Positions 1 through 10,556 of a stretch of DNA of 64,000 bases are shown here, piece by piece. The stretch is from Delphinapterus leucas (lineage: Eukaryota; Chordata; Mammalia; Artiodactyla; Monodontidae), in NCBI RefSeq assembly GCF_002288925.2, contig NW_022098058.1, forward strand, positions 2,890,549 through 2,954,548. Direction: 5' to 3'. The translations under genes and the position numbers were made by a program. Each line of letters opens with the position of its first letter. Position 1 is the first letter of the stretch. The notes below the pieces were generated by a model. It was not told the DNA's origin. It did no database searches and saw nothing but the letters and a program-made list of their open reading frames with translations.

Positions 1-40
1 GCAGTTATACTCCAATAAAGATCTATTTAAAAAAAAAAAA

Positions 41-877
41 CCAATCAGATAATGGGCAGAAGACCTAAATAGACGTTTCTCCAAAGAAGACATACAGATG
101 GCCAAGAAGCACATGAAAAGATGCTCAACATCACTAATTATTGGAGAAATGCAAATCAAAACTACAATGAGGTATCATCTCACACCAGTTAGAATGGGCA
201 TCATCAGAAAATCTACAAACAACAAATGCTGGAGAGGGTGTGGAGAAAAGGGAACCCTCTTGCACTGTTGTTGGGAATGTCAATTGATACAGCCACTATG
301 GAGAACAGTATGGAGGTTCCTTAAAAAACTAAAAATAGAACTACCGTATGACCCAGCAATCCCACTACTGGGCATATACCCAGAGAAAACCATAATTCAA
401 AAAGACACATGCACCCCAGTGTTTACTACAGCACTATTTACAATAGCAAGGTCATGGAAGCAACCTAAATGCCCACTGACAGATGAATGGATAAAGAAGA
501 TGTGGCACACATATACAATGGAATATTACTCAGCCATAAAAAGGAACGAAATTGGGTCATTTGTAGAGATGTGGATGGACCTAGAGACTGTCATACAGAG
601 TGAAGTAAGCCAGAAAGAGAAAAACAAATACCGTATATTAACACACGTATGTGGAATCTAGAAAAATGGTAGAGATGAACCGGTTTGCAAGGCAGAAATA
701 GAGACACAGATGTAGAGAAAAACTATATGGACACCAAGGGTTCCGGGAAAGGGGGGTGGGTGGTGGGATGAGTTGGGAGATTGAGATTGATATATATACA
801 CAAATATGTATAAAATAGGTAACTAATAAGAACTTGCTGTATAAAAAATAAGTAAAATTCAAAAATTAAAAAAAAAT
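41..877 (+). mobile_element. L1 LINE, 5'-truncated: ORF2 end, 3' UTR, A tail
   Basis: The sequence runs from the ORF2 C-terminal coding part through a short G-rich 3' UTR (a G run near 751-765) to an A-rich tail near 865-877. Bases 1-40 look like a different L1-type tail (a TTTAA step followed by 12 A), so the ORF2 text seems to begin directly after another element's poly(A). This is a common dead, 5'-truncated L1. Confidence 0.9.
59..661 (+). pseudogene. L1 ORF2p C-terminal fragment
   Basis: ORF2p is the endonuclease/reverse transcriptase of L1 and works in a ribonucleoprotein that copies L1 RNA into genomic DNA. Only the C-terminal region is present here. It includes the cysteine-rich segment (CWRGC then H and C residues, about 225-280) and the conserved tail with WIKKMW and MEYYSAIK (about 490-540). 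The frame is open from about base 59 through an internal ATG at 98 to TAG at 659-661. Endonuclease and reverse transcriptase domains are absent, so it cannot work alone. The open frame probably reflects a fairly young insertion rather than selection. Confidence 0.88.
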
Positions 878-1198
878 GGGTTTTCAGAGGTGAAATCAGT
901 GGCTTGTTAGCCAGCTTAATGAGTGCTAGAAACAGGCACTTGTTGATGAAATTGATGGCACTGGGAGTATGTAGCTTGGCTAAAACATTTTAGAGACACT
1001 CCCTCCCCTGGCATGAAGAGGGTGTAAGACTCCATGAGCTCTCAGGATGGCAGTCCAGGCTGCTTCCTCTGCATCTGCATCTGGCCACCGATGCAGGGCG
1101 ATTCTGGTTGCCTGAAGGGGACTCTAACTATCACAGAATGTGGCTCTGGAATATTCTTATCTCTGTCTAATATTTATTGAATTTAATAATTTAATTTG
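878..1198. other. Unassigned non-coding sequence
   Basis: I see no coding frame and no repeat I can name between the L1 tail and the next SINE. Confidence 0.5.
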
Positions 1199-1478
1199 GG
1201 GATTTCCCTGGTGGCGCAGTGGTTATGAATCCGCCTGCCAATGCAGGGGACACGGGTTCGATCCCTGGTCAGGGAAGATCTGACATGCCGCGGAGCAACT
1301 AAGCCCGTGTGCTACAACTACTGAAGCCTGCATGCCTAGAGCCCATGCTCCACAACAAGAGAAGCCACCGCAATGAGGAGCCCGCGCACCGCAACGAAGA
1401 GTTGCCCCCGCTCGCTGCAACTAGAGAAAGCCTGCGTGCAGCAACGATGACCCAATGCAAACAAAAAAAATTTTTTAA
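1199..1478 (+). mobile_element. CHR-1-type SINE (tRNA-derived)
   Basis: The head TTTCCCTGGTGGCGCAGTGG carries a pol III A-box-like segment. A B-box-like GGTTCGATCCC lies at about 1255-1265, followed by the long CHR-1 body with repeated ACAACTACTGAAGCC-type units and an A-rich tail at 1462-1480. The element is characteristic of cetacean and related cetartiodactyl genomes. Flanking duplications are weak. Confidence 0.92.
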
Positions 1479-2920
1479 TTAGAAAAAATAATGTGTTGCA
1501 TGAACTGTTTGGGGCCTGCTTGCTTATAATGGTTGCTTAATAAATGTCATTGTGGGGACACAGTTCTGTCCACGACTTGCTTTCATTGTAGCCTGGTAGC
1601 AAGACTGTGGGAAAGCTGCAAATCCTCACACGATCCCACAAAAATGAACCTTGTTTGTGCATTTCAGATTGGCTTAGGTTTCTTTGCACTAATGACCCTA
1701 GGAATCAGTGAGCCTGTGACCAGTCCTCCTTACTCCCAGGCCATTGCTTTGTCCCCGCCAGTTGGGAGGGGCCAAAATGCAGCTCTTCCACCTCCTTGAA
1801 GGCATCTTCCCTCCAGCCCCACGACTGGGGACTGGACCCCTGGCCAGAAGCCATTTGTCTAGCAAATAGGAAGGCTGGGGGAGAGCAGTGCAAGGGTGGA
1901 AAATGCCTTGGGTTTCCTGAATTTCATGAGAGAGATCTGTGTTTGAGAAGTGTCTTCTTGGGGTTTCTGTGGTCACCAAGGGCCTTCCAGAGCTACCCCT
2001 CCATAACCCAAACCCCAGGCACAGGCCATCGTTTGTCCTCCGTAGCTTGTCTGGGAATTTCCTGCTGTCCAAAGCCTTTGAGGGTCAGGGAGGCAGGAAG
2101 TCCAGAGAGGAGGAGAAGGGAACAAATCTACTTCTCACCAACGCCCCCCATGCCCACCTAGATCAATAGCAGATCCAGAGATCTGCTGGTGGAGACAGCG
2201 ATCCTGCTGGCCACTCCGAGAAGTGCAGCTTTGGGTAGGTGTCCAGGAGGAGCTGAGACTTTGGAAAGATGTGCTGTTCCAGAAAACACTTCCACTCCAA
2301 GACTCAGAGGGGCTGGTAGAAATGCCTGGTGCCCAGGTTGTGAATTTGGAGTTGTCCCTCCACCTGGCACACTCCCTAAGGCTCCTTCAAGCTGCACGGA
2401 AAATGTCACCTCCTGCATCCATCTCTTCTGGGTCCAAGCTCTGGTCCAGATGGGGCTGAGCTGAATGGCCGCCCTTGGGCTCCTTCCGTGGGAGGGACAC
2501 TGGGGAAGCTGGCTGGGCCTCCTACAAGGACCATGCTCCCTTTTCCCTTTGGGGAGACACTGCCAGGAGGCCCTCTGTCCCCTCCTCAGGTGGTCTCAGG
2601 AGAGCTAGCCCAGTTGCCCACAGTCACAGCCTTGATGACACGTGTTTATATTGGCTTTCCTCCTGACCCATCTCACTTCTCTAATCCCTGCCTAACCCTA
2701 ACCCTTCCCAAATAAACCCCTTGCAGACAAATCCCTGCCTCAAGCTCTGCTCTCGGGGACTTGGGCTGAGACCCTCCTCATGGAGGCTTTCCTTGACCCC
2801 CTCAGAGCAGGCTGGGGCACCCCCATACACTGGCCATCCCCTGCATTTCCTTGCAGAAGATCCGTCATCCTTGTGTTACTGGGCAAGAGCCTGCTGCCCA
2901 ACACACATGGAAACCAACAC
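1479..2920. other. Unassigned stretch, no gene recognised
   Basis: Several 60-120 codon frames overlap on both strands but none resembles a known protein. Around 2640-2760 there is an AATAAA followed by CTTGCA and a CTCTGCT motif, which resembles 41330-41410. Both may be ends of an old LTR or LINE that I cannot name. Confidence 0.4.
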
Positions 2921-3288
2921 TGTGGCACCAGCTTCTGACGAAAGAGAGCTTTATTGTCAGGTCGACCAGCAAGGAGACAGGAGGCAAGGCTCTCAAATCT
3001 GTCTCCCTGATCGAGGGTTAGGGGAATTTCAAATTTGGAAGCTGACTGGCTAATGGATCCATAAAGGTACTTGTGCTGCTGGAAGCCAGATTTTCCTTAT
3101 TGAAGGACTTCTTGCTTTGTAAAGGGCTCCAGTGGCAACATTTCTATGCTTTGAGTTCTGCAGACTGAAGATTTTTGGATCTGGGGTCATCCTGGAGGCT
3201 TGGGCTCTCATCTTGCACGTGCACATTGCTGTTTCTGCAAAATAACTCAAGGTTTGATCAATCAACAACCTATTTAAGGAGGCAAAAC
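2921..3288 (-). repeat. Possible retroviral LTR, degenerate
   Basis: Read on the minus strand, this has an AATAAAGCTCTCTTTC segment (complement at about 2942-2957) beside a GTCGACC motif, like the R-U5 part of a retroviral LTR. An AT-rich block further upstream could be U3. The outer ends read TG and CA, but I found no target duplication. This is a tentative call; it could be another repeat class. Confidence 0.35.
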
Positions 3289-3460
3289 CAGTTTAAGCTG
3301 GTGCTGTTTCACTTTTGTGTAGTTATTTATTCATGTCTCTCTCCCAGCTAGAAAATAAACTCCCCAGGCCAAGATGAGTGTGTCCTGTTAACCACTTTAT
3401 GGCCAGAACACACCGGAAGTACTCATTAGATATTTGTTGAGTGAATGACTGATGGCTGGG
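3289..3460 (+). repeat. L2-like LINE 3' fragment
   Basis: The TTATTCATGTCT, CTCCCAGCTAGAA and ATATTTGTTGAGTGAATGA segments in this order match the familiar L2 3' end. Confidence 0.5.
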
Positions 3461-3692
3461 AAGCAGATGGAGATGACATAGTTGCTACCACATACCAGCT
3501 CTGCCTCACTGAGAGTCTCCCTGCTGAGTTTTCTCCCCTGCAAGGGAACAAGGCCTCACGGGGCTGTCCTGGGGGAAGGAGACCTTAGGCCCTTGGAACG
3601 TTGGAAGGGGCTGAGCAGAAGGAAATGATGACCATGACGTCCAAAAAAATTTGGACCTTCTCAGACCTACCTTGGAGATTTGGAGGAGGAGG

Positions 3693-4030
3693 AATTAGCA
3701 CTTAATGAGCATCTGCTGTGTGTCAAGCACTCGGCGGACATTGTCAAGTGCGCATGTATCCTGCCACACTCCCTGGAGCCTGGGGAGAGGTGTGATAGGA
3801 AGGCACGGCTCTGCTCATGCTGGCGGACTCACTGTTGGGTCAGAAAACTACACCAGGCCCCTCTTCAACAACAAGAATAGAAGACACCCCCGTAGCAAAG
3901 GTAAGGACCATTGTTATCCCCTTTTGACAGATGGGGAAACCTAGAGTCACAGCTTGAAGTCACTCGCGGTTTAAAATGAATGAGACGGATTCAAGCCCAG
4001 GTCTGTCTGATATCAAAGCCCAGAGGTCTT
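3693..4030 (-). repeat. MIR SINE
   Basis: The motif series matches the reverse complement of MIR: a gagcatctgctgtgtg-type start, a CAGATGGGGAAAC core near 3930, then the CAAGCCCAGGTCTGTCTG end. The middle is interrupted or diverged. Confidence 0.65.
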
Positions 4031-4384
4031 GCCGCTCCCTGGAGCAGCTCCCTGAGCCCTGTTTCTGGACGGCCAGAGGAAAGCAAGGAAGCCAGGAATC
4101 CTGATTGCTTCCTGGCACCCGGGGCTGCGCCTTCCTGTCCATTTGCAGAATGCAGTTGAGAAGGGTGAGGGTGAGTCCGCAGAACAGTAAAGAAACACCA
4201 ACATGCCCTTAATGGCCAGGAGTCAATCCTCCCTGAGCCAAATTTCCACTCCCATGGCAACGTCAACACAAAGGCAAACCAGGAAGCCCCGTCCGGTGGG
4301 GTGGGAGTGGGGGGGCGGGCGTTGAGCCTCAGCCAAAGGGTGGCCTGGGGGCTGGACCCCATGTGTCATCTCACTGTCAGGGGA

Positions 4385-4530
4385 CTCCTGCAAGATCAGC
4401 ACAGCACCCCCATTTTCCGGAGGAGGAAAGTGAGGCTCAGAGAGGGGGTGCCCTTGCCCAGTTTCACGTGGCTGGTCTGTGACTGAATTAGGCTTCAACA
4501 CGCAGTCTGAACCCAAAGTCCACATTCTTT
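4385..4530 (-). repeat. MIR SINE fragment
   Basis: The MIR minus-strand core GAGGCTCAGAGAGG follows CCATTTTCCGGAGG, with the usual tail toward ACCCAAAGTCCACATTCTT. Confidence 0.65.
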
Positions 4531-4769
4531 CCAGTTGTCACGTTGGCCCTGCTAGGAAGGGAATCATTTTTAAAATGAAAAAGAGGTTGCCGTAGCAGTA
4601 TAGAATTCAGTTGCATTCCTGTAACTGGTTAAAGCTACATTATACTGCTGTGATTGGTAGACAGGGGGATTAAGAACAGAGAATCCTTAACCATTGTCAT
4701 CCCACCCAGGTCATGTCTGTGTCCTACCATTCTAGAACCTGTGGTCAGCTTCAAATCGTTTTATTTTTT

Positions 4770-4962
4770 TTACGTCTGTTACCTTATTGGTGCTACTCAA
4801 CCACTCTGTGAAGTGGGGTCTAGCCCCATTTTACAGAGGAGGAAATTGAGGCCCAAAGAGCTTAAGCGAGTTTTTCAAGGTTACAGGGCTAGGAAGTGGT
4901 GGAGATAGGATTTGAACCCAGACTGAATCCCAGGCCCATTCTTTTAAGCACTGTGCTTTGCT
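4770..4962 (-). repeat. MIR SINE fragment, next to the solo LTR
   Basis: The core is CCATTTTACAGAGGAGGAAA at about 4827-4846, with GATTTGAACCCAGACTG at 4909-4925. The element runs up to the target site of the solo LTR that follows. Confidence 0.75.
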
Positions 4963-4966
4963 GGGC

Positions 4967-5363
4967 TGTTAAAACAAAACAAAATTCACCTGAGTAAATA
5001 TAAAGATCTTATTGCCTTTATTCAATTATTCACGAATCGTCAGCATCCCAACTAGCAAAAAAGGAAGGAGCTCTCAGCAGCTGTACAAAGTGAAAGACTT
5101 TTATAGGCAGAAGGGTGTGGGACGAGGAAGTTACACTGCCGAAGAGCTGTTTGCGGCAAGGTCACCTTTCTTGAGGGGACAGCTGGCTTCTATCAGACAG
5201 ATTACCTCACTCGTGCTAGCCAGGTAATTCCAGATTGGCTGGTTTAAGACTCCATGCCTGGGAAAGGCTGAAACTGTAACTAAGTTAGGTGTTAAGTCTT
5301 GGTTTGGTAACATGGAACTCAGCACAAGTGACTCCATTTGGGTCTGCTTTCTCTTTTTTAACA
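4967..5363 (-). mobile_element. Solo LTR of the same family as the 10.6-21.0 kb provirus
   Basis: On the plus strand it begins TGTTAAAA and ends TTTTTTAACA, so the ends are short inverted repeats. It is flanked by the 4-bp direct repeat GGGC at 4963-4966 and 5364-5367. It aligns by eye along its whole length (397 bp) with the LTRs at 10557-10951 and 20606-20991. Shared blocks include AAAGATCTTATTGCC, GACGAGGAAGTTA, TGGTTTAAGACT and AGTGACTCCATTT. A polyadenylation signal AATAAA (complement at 5017-5022) supports minus orientation. It is best explained by LTR-LTR recombination that removed the internal part of a second provirus. Confidence 0.88.
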
Positions 5364-5367
5364 GGGC

Positions 5368-5525
5368 TCTGTGTAAAGTGCTTTGCAATCATTACTTCAC
5401 TTAATCCTGGTGATAATCTTGCAATATAGGGGGAATTATTTAATCCCACTTTACAGTTAAAGCAACAGAAATGGGGAGAGGAAGGCACTTGCCCAAGTCA
5501 CATGGCAAGTAGTATCTGTCCCCGA
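5368..5525 (-). repeat. MIR SINE fragment
   Basis: It contains AAAGTGCTTTGCAATCATTA and CACTTTACAGTTAAAGCAAC, then CTTGCCCAAGTCACATGGCA. This may be a second MIR or part of the one split by the solo LTR. Confidence 0.6.
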
Positions 5526-5840
5526 GGAAAGTCCCAGAGACACACCCCTTGATTCTCCTGGAAAATGACAGCCATGTTCCTCCACCATGGTGCTGGGCTT
5601 GCCTACTTGTCCTGGAGCTGGACAGATGGGAATTGTGGACAAACCTGTGGAAGCTGCCAGACTTGCCATGGATCTGGGGTGGGGGTGTGGGGAGGCTTCA
5701 GTAACTTAGCAGTTCAGTTAGTAGGTGCGCCTTGGAGTCTTCTCAGCCATCAACTATAGGAAGGGAAAAGAAACTCAGCCTGACCCATCGCCATTCTCCC
5801 ATTGTCTTTTCACTGGATCCTTGAACCTTCCCAGTGGGAA
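5526..5840. other. Unassigned stretch
   Basis: I see no gene and no repeat I can name. Confidence 0.4.
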
Positions 5841-5844
5841 TGAC

Positions 5845-5945
5845 TCTCCCCATCTTGCAAAGGAAGAAACGGAGGCTCAGAGAAGGAAAATGACTCACCT
5901 AAGCCCATACAGCTAGTTGAGCAGGGATCCCAACTCAGGGCTGTC
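5845..5945 (-). repeat. MIR SINE fragment
   Basis: The core is CATCTTGCAAAGGAAGAAAC followed by GAGGCTCAGAGAAGG and CATACAGCTAG. Confidence 0.6.
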
Positions 5946-6049
5946 CAGCAAGCTGGGTTTCTCCCTCTGCTCTGGACACCCCAAATCTTGAAGGTCCATT
6001 CATGAGGGTCTCCTAAGGCCCTGAAAAGTTAAAGAAAACATCAGTTACC

Positions 6050-6435
6050 GGGCTTCCCTGGTGGCGCAGTGGTTAAGAATCCGCCTGCCAATGCAGGGGA
6101 CGTGGGTTCGAGCCCTGGTCTGGGAAGATCCCACATGCCGCGGAGCAACTGAGCCCGTGTGCCACAACTGCTGAGCCCGCGTGCCACAGCCACTGAAGAC
6201 CCCGTGCTGCACAACAAGAGAAGCCTCCGTGATGAGAAGCCTGCGCACCACAACAAAGAGTAGCCCCTGCTCGCCGCAACTAGAGAAAGCCCGCGCACAG
6301 CAACGAAGACCCAACGCAGCCAAAAATAAATAAATTTAATAAATTTAATTTAAATTAAATTTAAATTAAATTTAAAATTTAAAATAAATAAACTTAATAA
6401 ATAAATTTAATAAATTTATTTTAAAAAAAAACAAC
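6050..6435 (+). mobile_element. CHR-1-type SINE with long AT-rich tail
   Basis: The full CHR-1 head and body are present. The tail is a run of AATAAATTTA-like units from about 6325 to 6431. The flanks ACATCAGTTACC (6038-6049) and ACATCAGTCACC (6436-6447) differ at one base and are the target-site duplication. Confidence 0.93.
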
Positions 6436-6447
6436 ACATCAGTCACC

Positions 6448-6874
6448 TACTTGGGGCCTTTCTCTTCCTTTTTTCTTGCTGTTTGACCCTTACCAGGCTC
6501 AGTGCCAAGCTAGGTCTGTACACCAAGGCTGTCTTTGCCCAGCCCTATGCCCTCCAGACAACGGGAACCTTGCCCTTTTTCCAGCCTCCCTTTCGAGATG
6601 GAACCGTGGGGAGAGCAAAGCAGATAGACAAGGCCAGGCACCAGAGGCTTGAAAGGCTTGCAGCTCTTGCCAAGGAAAATGTCAAACTTTAGAGGGAGAA
6701 AATTGTGTTTCACACACTCCAGACCGAAGTCCCATTTCTTTGCCATTACATGCCGAAAAGATGTGTCCATTTAGGATGTAAAAGATTGATTTTTTTCACA
6801 TTTGTTTAAGAGATATAGTGAGATATGGAGTTGAATAAAAAAAAGAGCCTCTATTGGCCAGAGAAGAAGAAGAC
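6448..6874. other. Unassigned stretch
   Basis: I see no gene. The 6510-6770 frames are short and do not resemble a known protein. Confidence 0.4.
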
Positions 6875-7015
6875 TGGGTTTGGATCTTATTTGTGCCTTG
6901 ACAAAGCTGTGGGGCCTTGGGCTAGTCACCTTCCTTCCCTGGGCCTCATGTACAAAATAAGAAAATAGAAACAGATGATCTCTAGGGTTCCCTCTACTCA
7001 GCCCTGACATTTTGT
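6875..7015 (+). repeat. MIR SINE fragment
   Basis: It shows GGGTTTGGATC, CCTTGGGCTAGTCACCTTCC and CTGGGCCTCATGTACAAAAT, the order expected for MIR on this strand. Confidence 0.6.
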
Positions 7016-7064
7016 TCATTGAAATTCAACATGACCTATGTCTGTTTTGTTCAAAATAAGTTGG

Positions 7065-7490
7065 CCTCTGTCCATCAGCTGGAGACTGGGTAAATGCATT
7101 GAGGTCCAGTCATATAATGGAGTGTTATTCAGCAATAAAAAAGAATGGCTGCCGGTAAATGCAGCATCATAGATGAACCTCAAAAATATTATATCGAGTG
7201 AAAGGAACTAGACACAAAAGACTACAGATTGTAAGAGTCCATTATACAAAGTTAAAAACAGACAAAACTTAATTGTCGTGATAATAGTCAGAGGGGTTGC
7301 TTTGTGAGTGTGGAGGGGTGGTGGTTATCGACTGTGAGGGAGCATGGGGAACTTTTGGGGGGGGATGAAGGTGTTCACCACCTTGATCTGGGTGGGGGTT
7401 ACAGCAGTATGAACAGAGGTGAAAATTCATCAAGCTGTACACCTAAGATTTATGCACTTTTCTGTACTTTAATAACTCAATAAAATACTA
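7065..7490 (+). mobile_element. Old L1 3' end fragment
   Basis: The sequence reads like the ORF2 tail and 3' UTR of an old L1: a TATTCAGCAATAAAAAAGAA stretch, then a G-rich block, then GTACACCTAAGATTTATGCA and TAATAACTCAATAAAATAC. Coding frames are broken. Confidence 0.75.
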
Positions 7491-7575
7491 TTAATATATA
7501 ATTATACAAATCTTAATACACAAATATTATGTATGTGTATATACATATATATAATCATATATGTGTGTATATTGC
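7491..7575. repeat. AT-rich simple repeat
   Basis: A TATAT/TGTATA low-complexity run follows the L1 tail. Confidence 0.7.
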
Positions 7576-8090
7576 TTCTAGAACTGTCCACAATAAAAAT
7601 CACTGGAAGTGTCCAAATGCCAAGTTTTCACAAAACAATTAACGAAGTATACCCCTGGGTGTGCTCGTGCTCTAAAAGGAAGAAAAACGGTCTGATCCTT
7701 TTTGATAAGGACTTGGTCATATTCTCGGTATGACCAAGCTTTGGAAAATGCCAGTTTCTCAAAGAGACGAGAGAAGAGAAAGCTTCAGGTTTGAGGAAGT
7801 CTGCTTAAGGCTCAGGGGAGCCCACTCAGCAAGTCATGGTGGGAATGGGGCTGGGAGACTTGTTTTCCAGATGTGGCCGAATCACCACCAAACCCCGCCT
7901 TTCTCAGATCCTTTAAGGGGAAGAGATGTGATTGGTCCAGGCCCTGCCCAGCTGCAGGCCTCTGAGCACCTCCAAGGACCATCTGCTCATCACCCCCAGG
8001 CTGAGCCCCACCCTGAGTCACAGTCAGTTCTCATCTGAGAAACCACAGCAGCTGCCTCGTGGTGTCCTGGTGGCTGCTCTTGCCCCAGTG
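7576..8090. other. Unassigned stretch
   Basis: I see no gene and no clear repeat. Frames at 7730-8038 and 7812-8021 are unrelated overlapping frames. Confidence 0.4.
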
Positions 8091-8091
8091 C

Positions 8092-8392
8092 ATGAATCAG
8101 CTCAGGCTGCCGTGACAAAGGGCGACAGACCGGAGGGCTTAACCCACGGAAATGTATCTCCTCACTCTTCTGCAGGTTGGAAGTCCAAGATCAAGGTGCT
8201 GAGGCCTCTCTCCTTCCTTGTACGTGACTGTCTTCTCCGTGTGTGTATGTGTGTCCAAATTTCCTCTTCTTATAAGGACACCAGAAATCTTAGATTAGGG
8301 GCCACCCATGTGAGCTGATTTTAACTGAATCACCTCTTTAAAAGCCCTATCTCCAAATGCAGTCACATTATGAGGTACCGGGGCTAGGACTT
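8092..8392 (+). repeat. MLT1-like MaLR LTR, left part (split by SINE)
   Basis: It begins with a CAGGCTGCCGTGACAAAG-type MLT1 start and holds GGTTGGAAGTCCAAGATCAA and CTTCTTATAAGGACACCAG. It ends at a SINE and resumes at 8664-8700 (GACACGATTTAGCCTATAAC). Confidence 0.72.
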
Positions 8393-8408
8393 CAGCATAC
8401 GGGTTTTT

Positions 8409-8648
8409 AAATTTTTTGGTTGCACCGGGTCTTAGTTGCAGCTTGCCAGCTCCTTAGTTGCAGCAGGCGGGCTCCTTAGTTGTGGCAGGTGGGCTCCTTA
8501 GTTGTGGCTCGCCAGTTCCTTAGTTGCGGTATGCAGGCTCCTTAGTTGTGGCATGCGTGTGGGATCTAGTTCCCTGACCAGGGATTGAACCCAGGCTCCC
8601 TGCATTGGGAGCGTGGGGTCTTAACTACTGCACCACCAGGGAAGTCCC
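8409..8648 (-). mobile_element. Older CHR-related SINE nested in MLT1
   Basis: The minus-strand SINE ends at CACCACCAGGGAAGTCCC (about 8630-8648). Its body has degenerate TTAGTTGTGGC repeats. The target duplication is clear: CAGCATACGGGTTTT at 8393-8407 and CAGCATATGGGTTTT at 8649-8663. Confidence 0.88.
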
Positions 8649-8719
8649 CAGCATATGGGTTTTAAGGGGACACGATTTAGCCTATAACACCCATCAAGGA
8701 CACTTTCTATCCAGTTGCC

Positions 8720-9110
8720 AAAGGGAGCTTTCCAAAGCACAAATGTGATTGTGTTGCTTCCCACTCAGAAGCATTCCATGTCTCCCCTCAATCCTCAGGA
8801 TACATTTCAAATTTCTCACCCTGGCTCAAGGCCCAGCGGTGGTCTGGCCCTGCCTCCTGCACCCTCCTCATCTCTCACCATTCTCCCTCGTGGTCTACTC
8901 CCGCCTCCTTGTTGCCCCGCCCCTGCCCTGGGGCCTTTGCACAAGCAGTCCTTTTGTCTAATGTGTCCATGTGTCTTGAGGAACTCATCTCTGACTGATT
9001 CTCACCCCTGCACATGGCTCAAAAAATGAGAAGCCTGTATTAATTCCTCCCCTCTCCCCCAAACCCCTTTATAATTCTCAGTGTGGATTCTGATACCTCC
9101 AGGAACTTTT
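8720..9110 (+). repeat. L2-like LINE fragment
   Basis: It contains a TCAAGGCCC / CTGGCCCTGCC / GGGGCCTTTGCAC series typical of L2 3' ends, followed by short sequence rich in CTC. Confidence 0.5.
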
Positions 9111-9750
9111 GTGTTTCAGTGCCTCAGACAGAACTTTCCAGGCCTATGGAAGGGCCCTCACCTGTGCCAGACTTCAAATGTGGGGATGGGAGGGGGTCCA
9201 TGGAGGGAGGCAGCGGCAGAGGCAGAGATCTGACTGGGGAGGAAGGGGCAGGAAGGGAAGGGAGGGTTTCTCAGTGTTGTTGGTTTTGCAAAGCAGGAAG
9301 ATAGGGAGTGTCTTTGTGGTTCCAGAATGCCTGGGGAGGCTGGAGAGACCACCCAGAGAGCTTGAGGCAGGAGGGTTTCCATGGCCAGGTACGTGGCTGG
9401 TGGTGAGGGAAACTTTTGGAGTCAACAGGGGCTGGTCAATGGAACACAGAGAAGCAGGCCAAACAGCTGCTAAGGAGAGCAGAAGAATAAATGACCACAG
9501 TAGCCTCTCAGTGAGCTGAAGAACAGGCCCCATCCCTGTTTCCCATCCCTGTTTTCCCACTGTCACAGAAAGCCCCCATCCTTGATTCTTGTTTGAGCCT
9601 AAAACAGAGTAGCCCACAAAACCATGCCTGAGACTGAGTGCTTGCCAATCGGGTGAGTGTGGGCAGAGGGACACCCTTACGCGATTGACACAAATAAGAT
9701 AATGTGATGTTTTGTGTGTCCATACGTTGTGGAGCAAATTGGTGCCTACC
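9111..9750. other. Unassigned stretch
   Basis: Long overlapping frames on both strands (for example 9174-9737 minus) show no recognisable domain. They are most likely chance frames in GC-rich sequence. Confidence 0.4.
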
Positions 9751-10153
9751 TGTGATGGTCAGTTTTATATGTCAGTTTGGCTGGACCACAGATATTTGGT
9801 TGAACATTATTCTGGATGTTTCCATTTTTTGGATGAGATCAACATTTAAATTGGTGGACTCTGAGTAAAGCAGATTGCCCTCCATAGTGGGGGTGGGCCT
9901 CATCCAATCAGTTGAAGGCCTTCATAAAATAAAGACTGACCTCCACCAAGCAAGAAGGAATTCTGCCAGCAGTTGGCCCTTGGACTCAAACTGCAATTCT
10001 TCCCTGGGCCTCTAGCCTGCAGGCCTACTTTGCAGATTTTAGAATTATCAAACCTGCACAATTATGTGAGCCGATTCCTTGAAATAAACCTCTCTATATA
10101 CATATGTACACATTCTGTTTGTTCTGATTCTCTGGAGAAACGTAACTAATACA
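9751..10153 (+). repeat. Old LTR-like element, ERVL/MaLR type
   Basis: It starts TGTGATGGTCAGTTTTATAT and contains AGTAAAGCAGATTGCCCTCC, CCTCATCCAATCAGTTGAAG, an AATAAA at about 10083 and the end GAAACGTAACTAATACACC. This is the layout of a familiar old mammalian LTR repeat. I am not certain of its exact subfamily. Confidence 0.6.
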
Positions 10154-10159
10154 CCACCA

Positions 10160-10520
10160 TACACACTTTTTAGCATGCCCCAGGCCACACTGCTCATATT
10201 CTGGTCAATTGTGCTCATCCTTTTAGGTCTCTGCTTAAATGGCATTTCCTACAGGAAGTCTTCCCTGACCACCATCAGCCCCACTCCCAAGATGTGTTAG
10301 GTGCCTCCTCTTTGTTGCCATTGAAATCTGTCTGACCTTTGTTGTAGTGCTCATCAAACTGAGCTTTAATTTTTCCATTACAGAGATTTTCAAAGTGGGT
10401 ATTAATTATCTTTGTCCCCACGTAGATTATGAGCAGAAATTGTGTTTTACTAATAGGACCTGGCACATAGTTGTTGAATGATGAATGAATGAATGAATGA
10501 AAAGAATAAGAATACATGTG
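10160..10520 (+). repeat. L2 LINE 3' fragment with (GAAT)n
   Basis: The L2 landmarks are in order: GGTCTCTGCTTAAATGGCA, AGGAAGTCTTCCCTGACCAC, GATTATGAGCAGAA, then a GAATGAATGAATGAATG run at about 10481-10500. Confidence 0.75.
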
Positions 10521-10525
10521 AATGC

Positions 10526-10556
10526 TTATATGAGTTCCTGTTGCTGCTGTACCAAA
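10526..10556 (+). repeat. MLT1-like LTR, left 31 bp, broken by the provirus
   Basis: The segment up to GCTGCTGTACCAAA matches the start of an MLT1 LTR. It stops at the provirus boundary and continues at 20992 with CAAATTACCATAAACTCAG. Confidence 0.78.

Noticed and set aside
1199..1478. tRNA genes, because of A- and B-box-like sequences in each SINE
   Set aside because: No clover-leaf fold or acceptor stem can be formed. The boxes are pol III promoters inherited from the parent tRNA.
9174..9737. 187-codon minus-strand open frame
   Set aside because: It starts in unassigned sequence, has low-complexity text and no domain, and overlaps several other frames. It is most likely chance.
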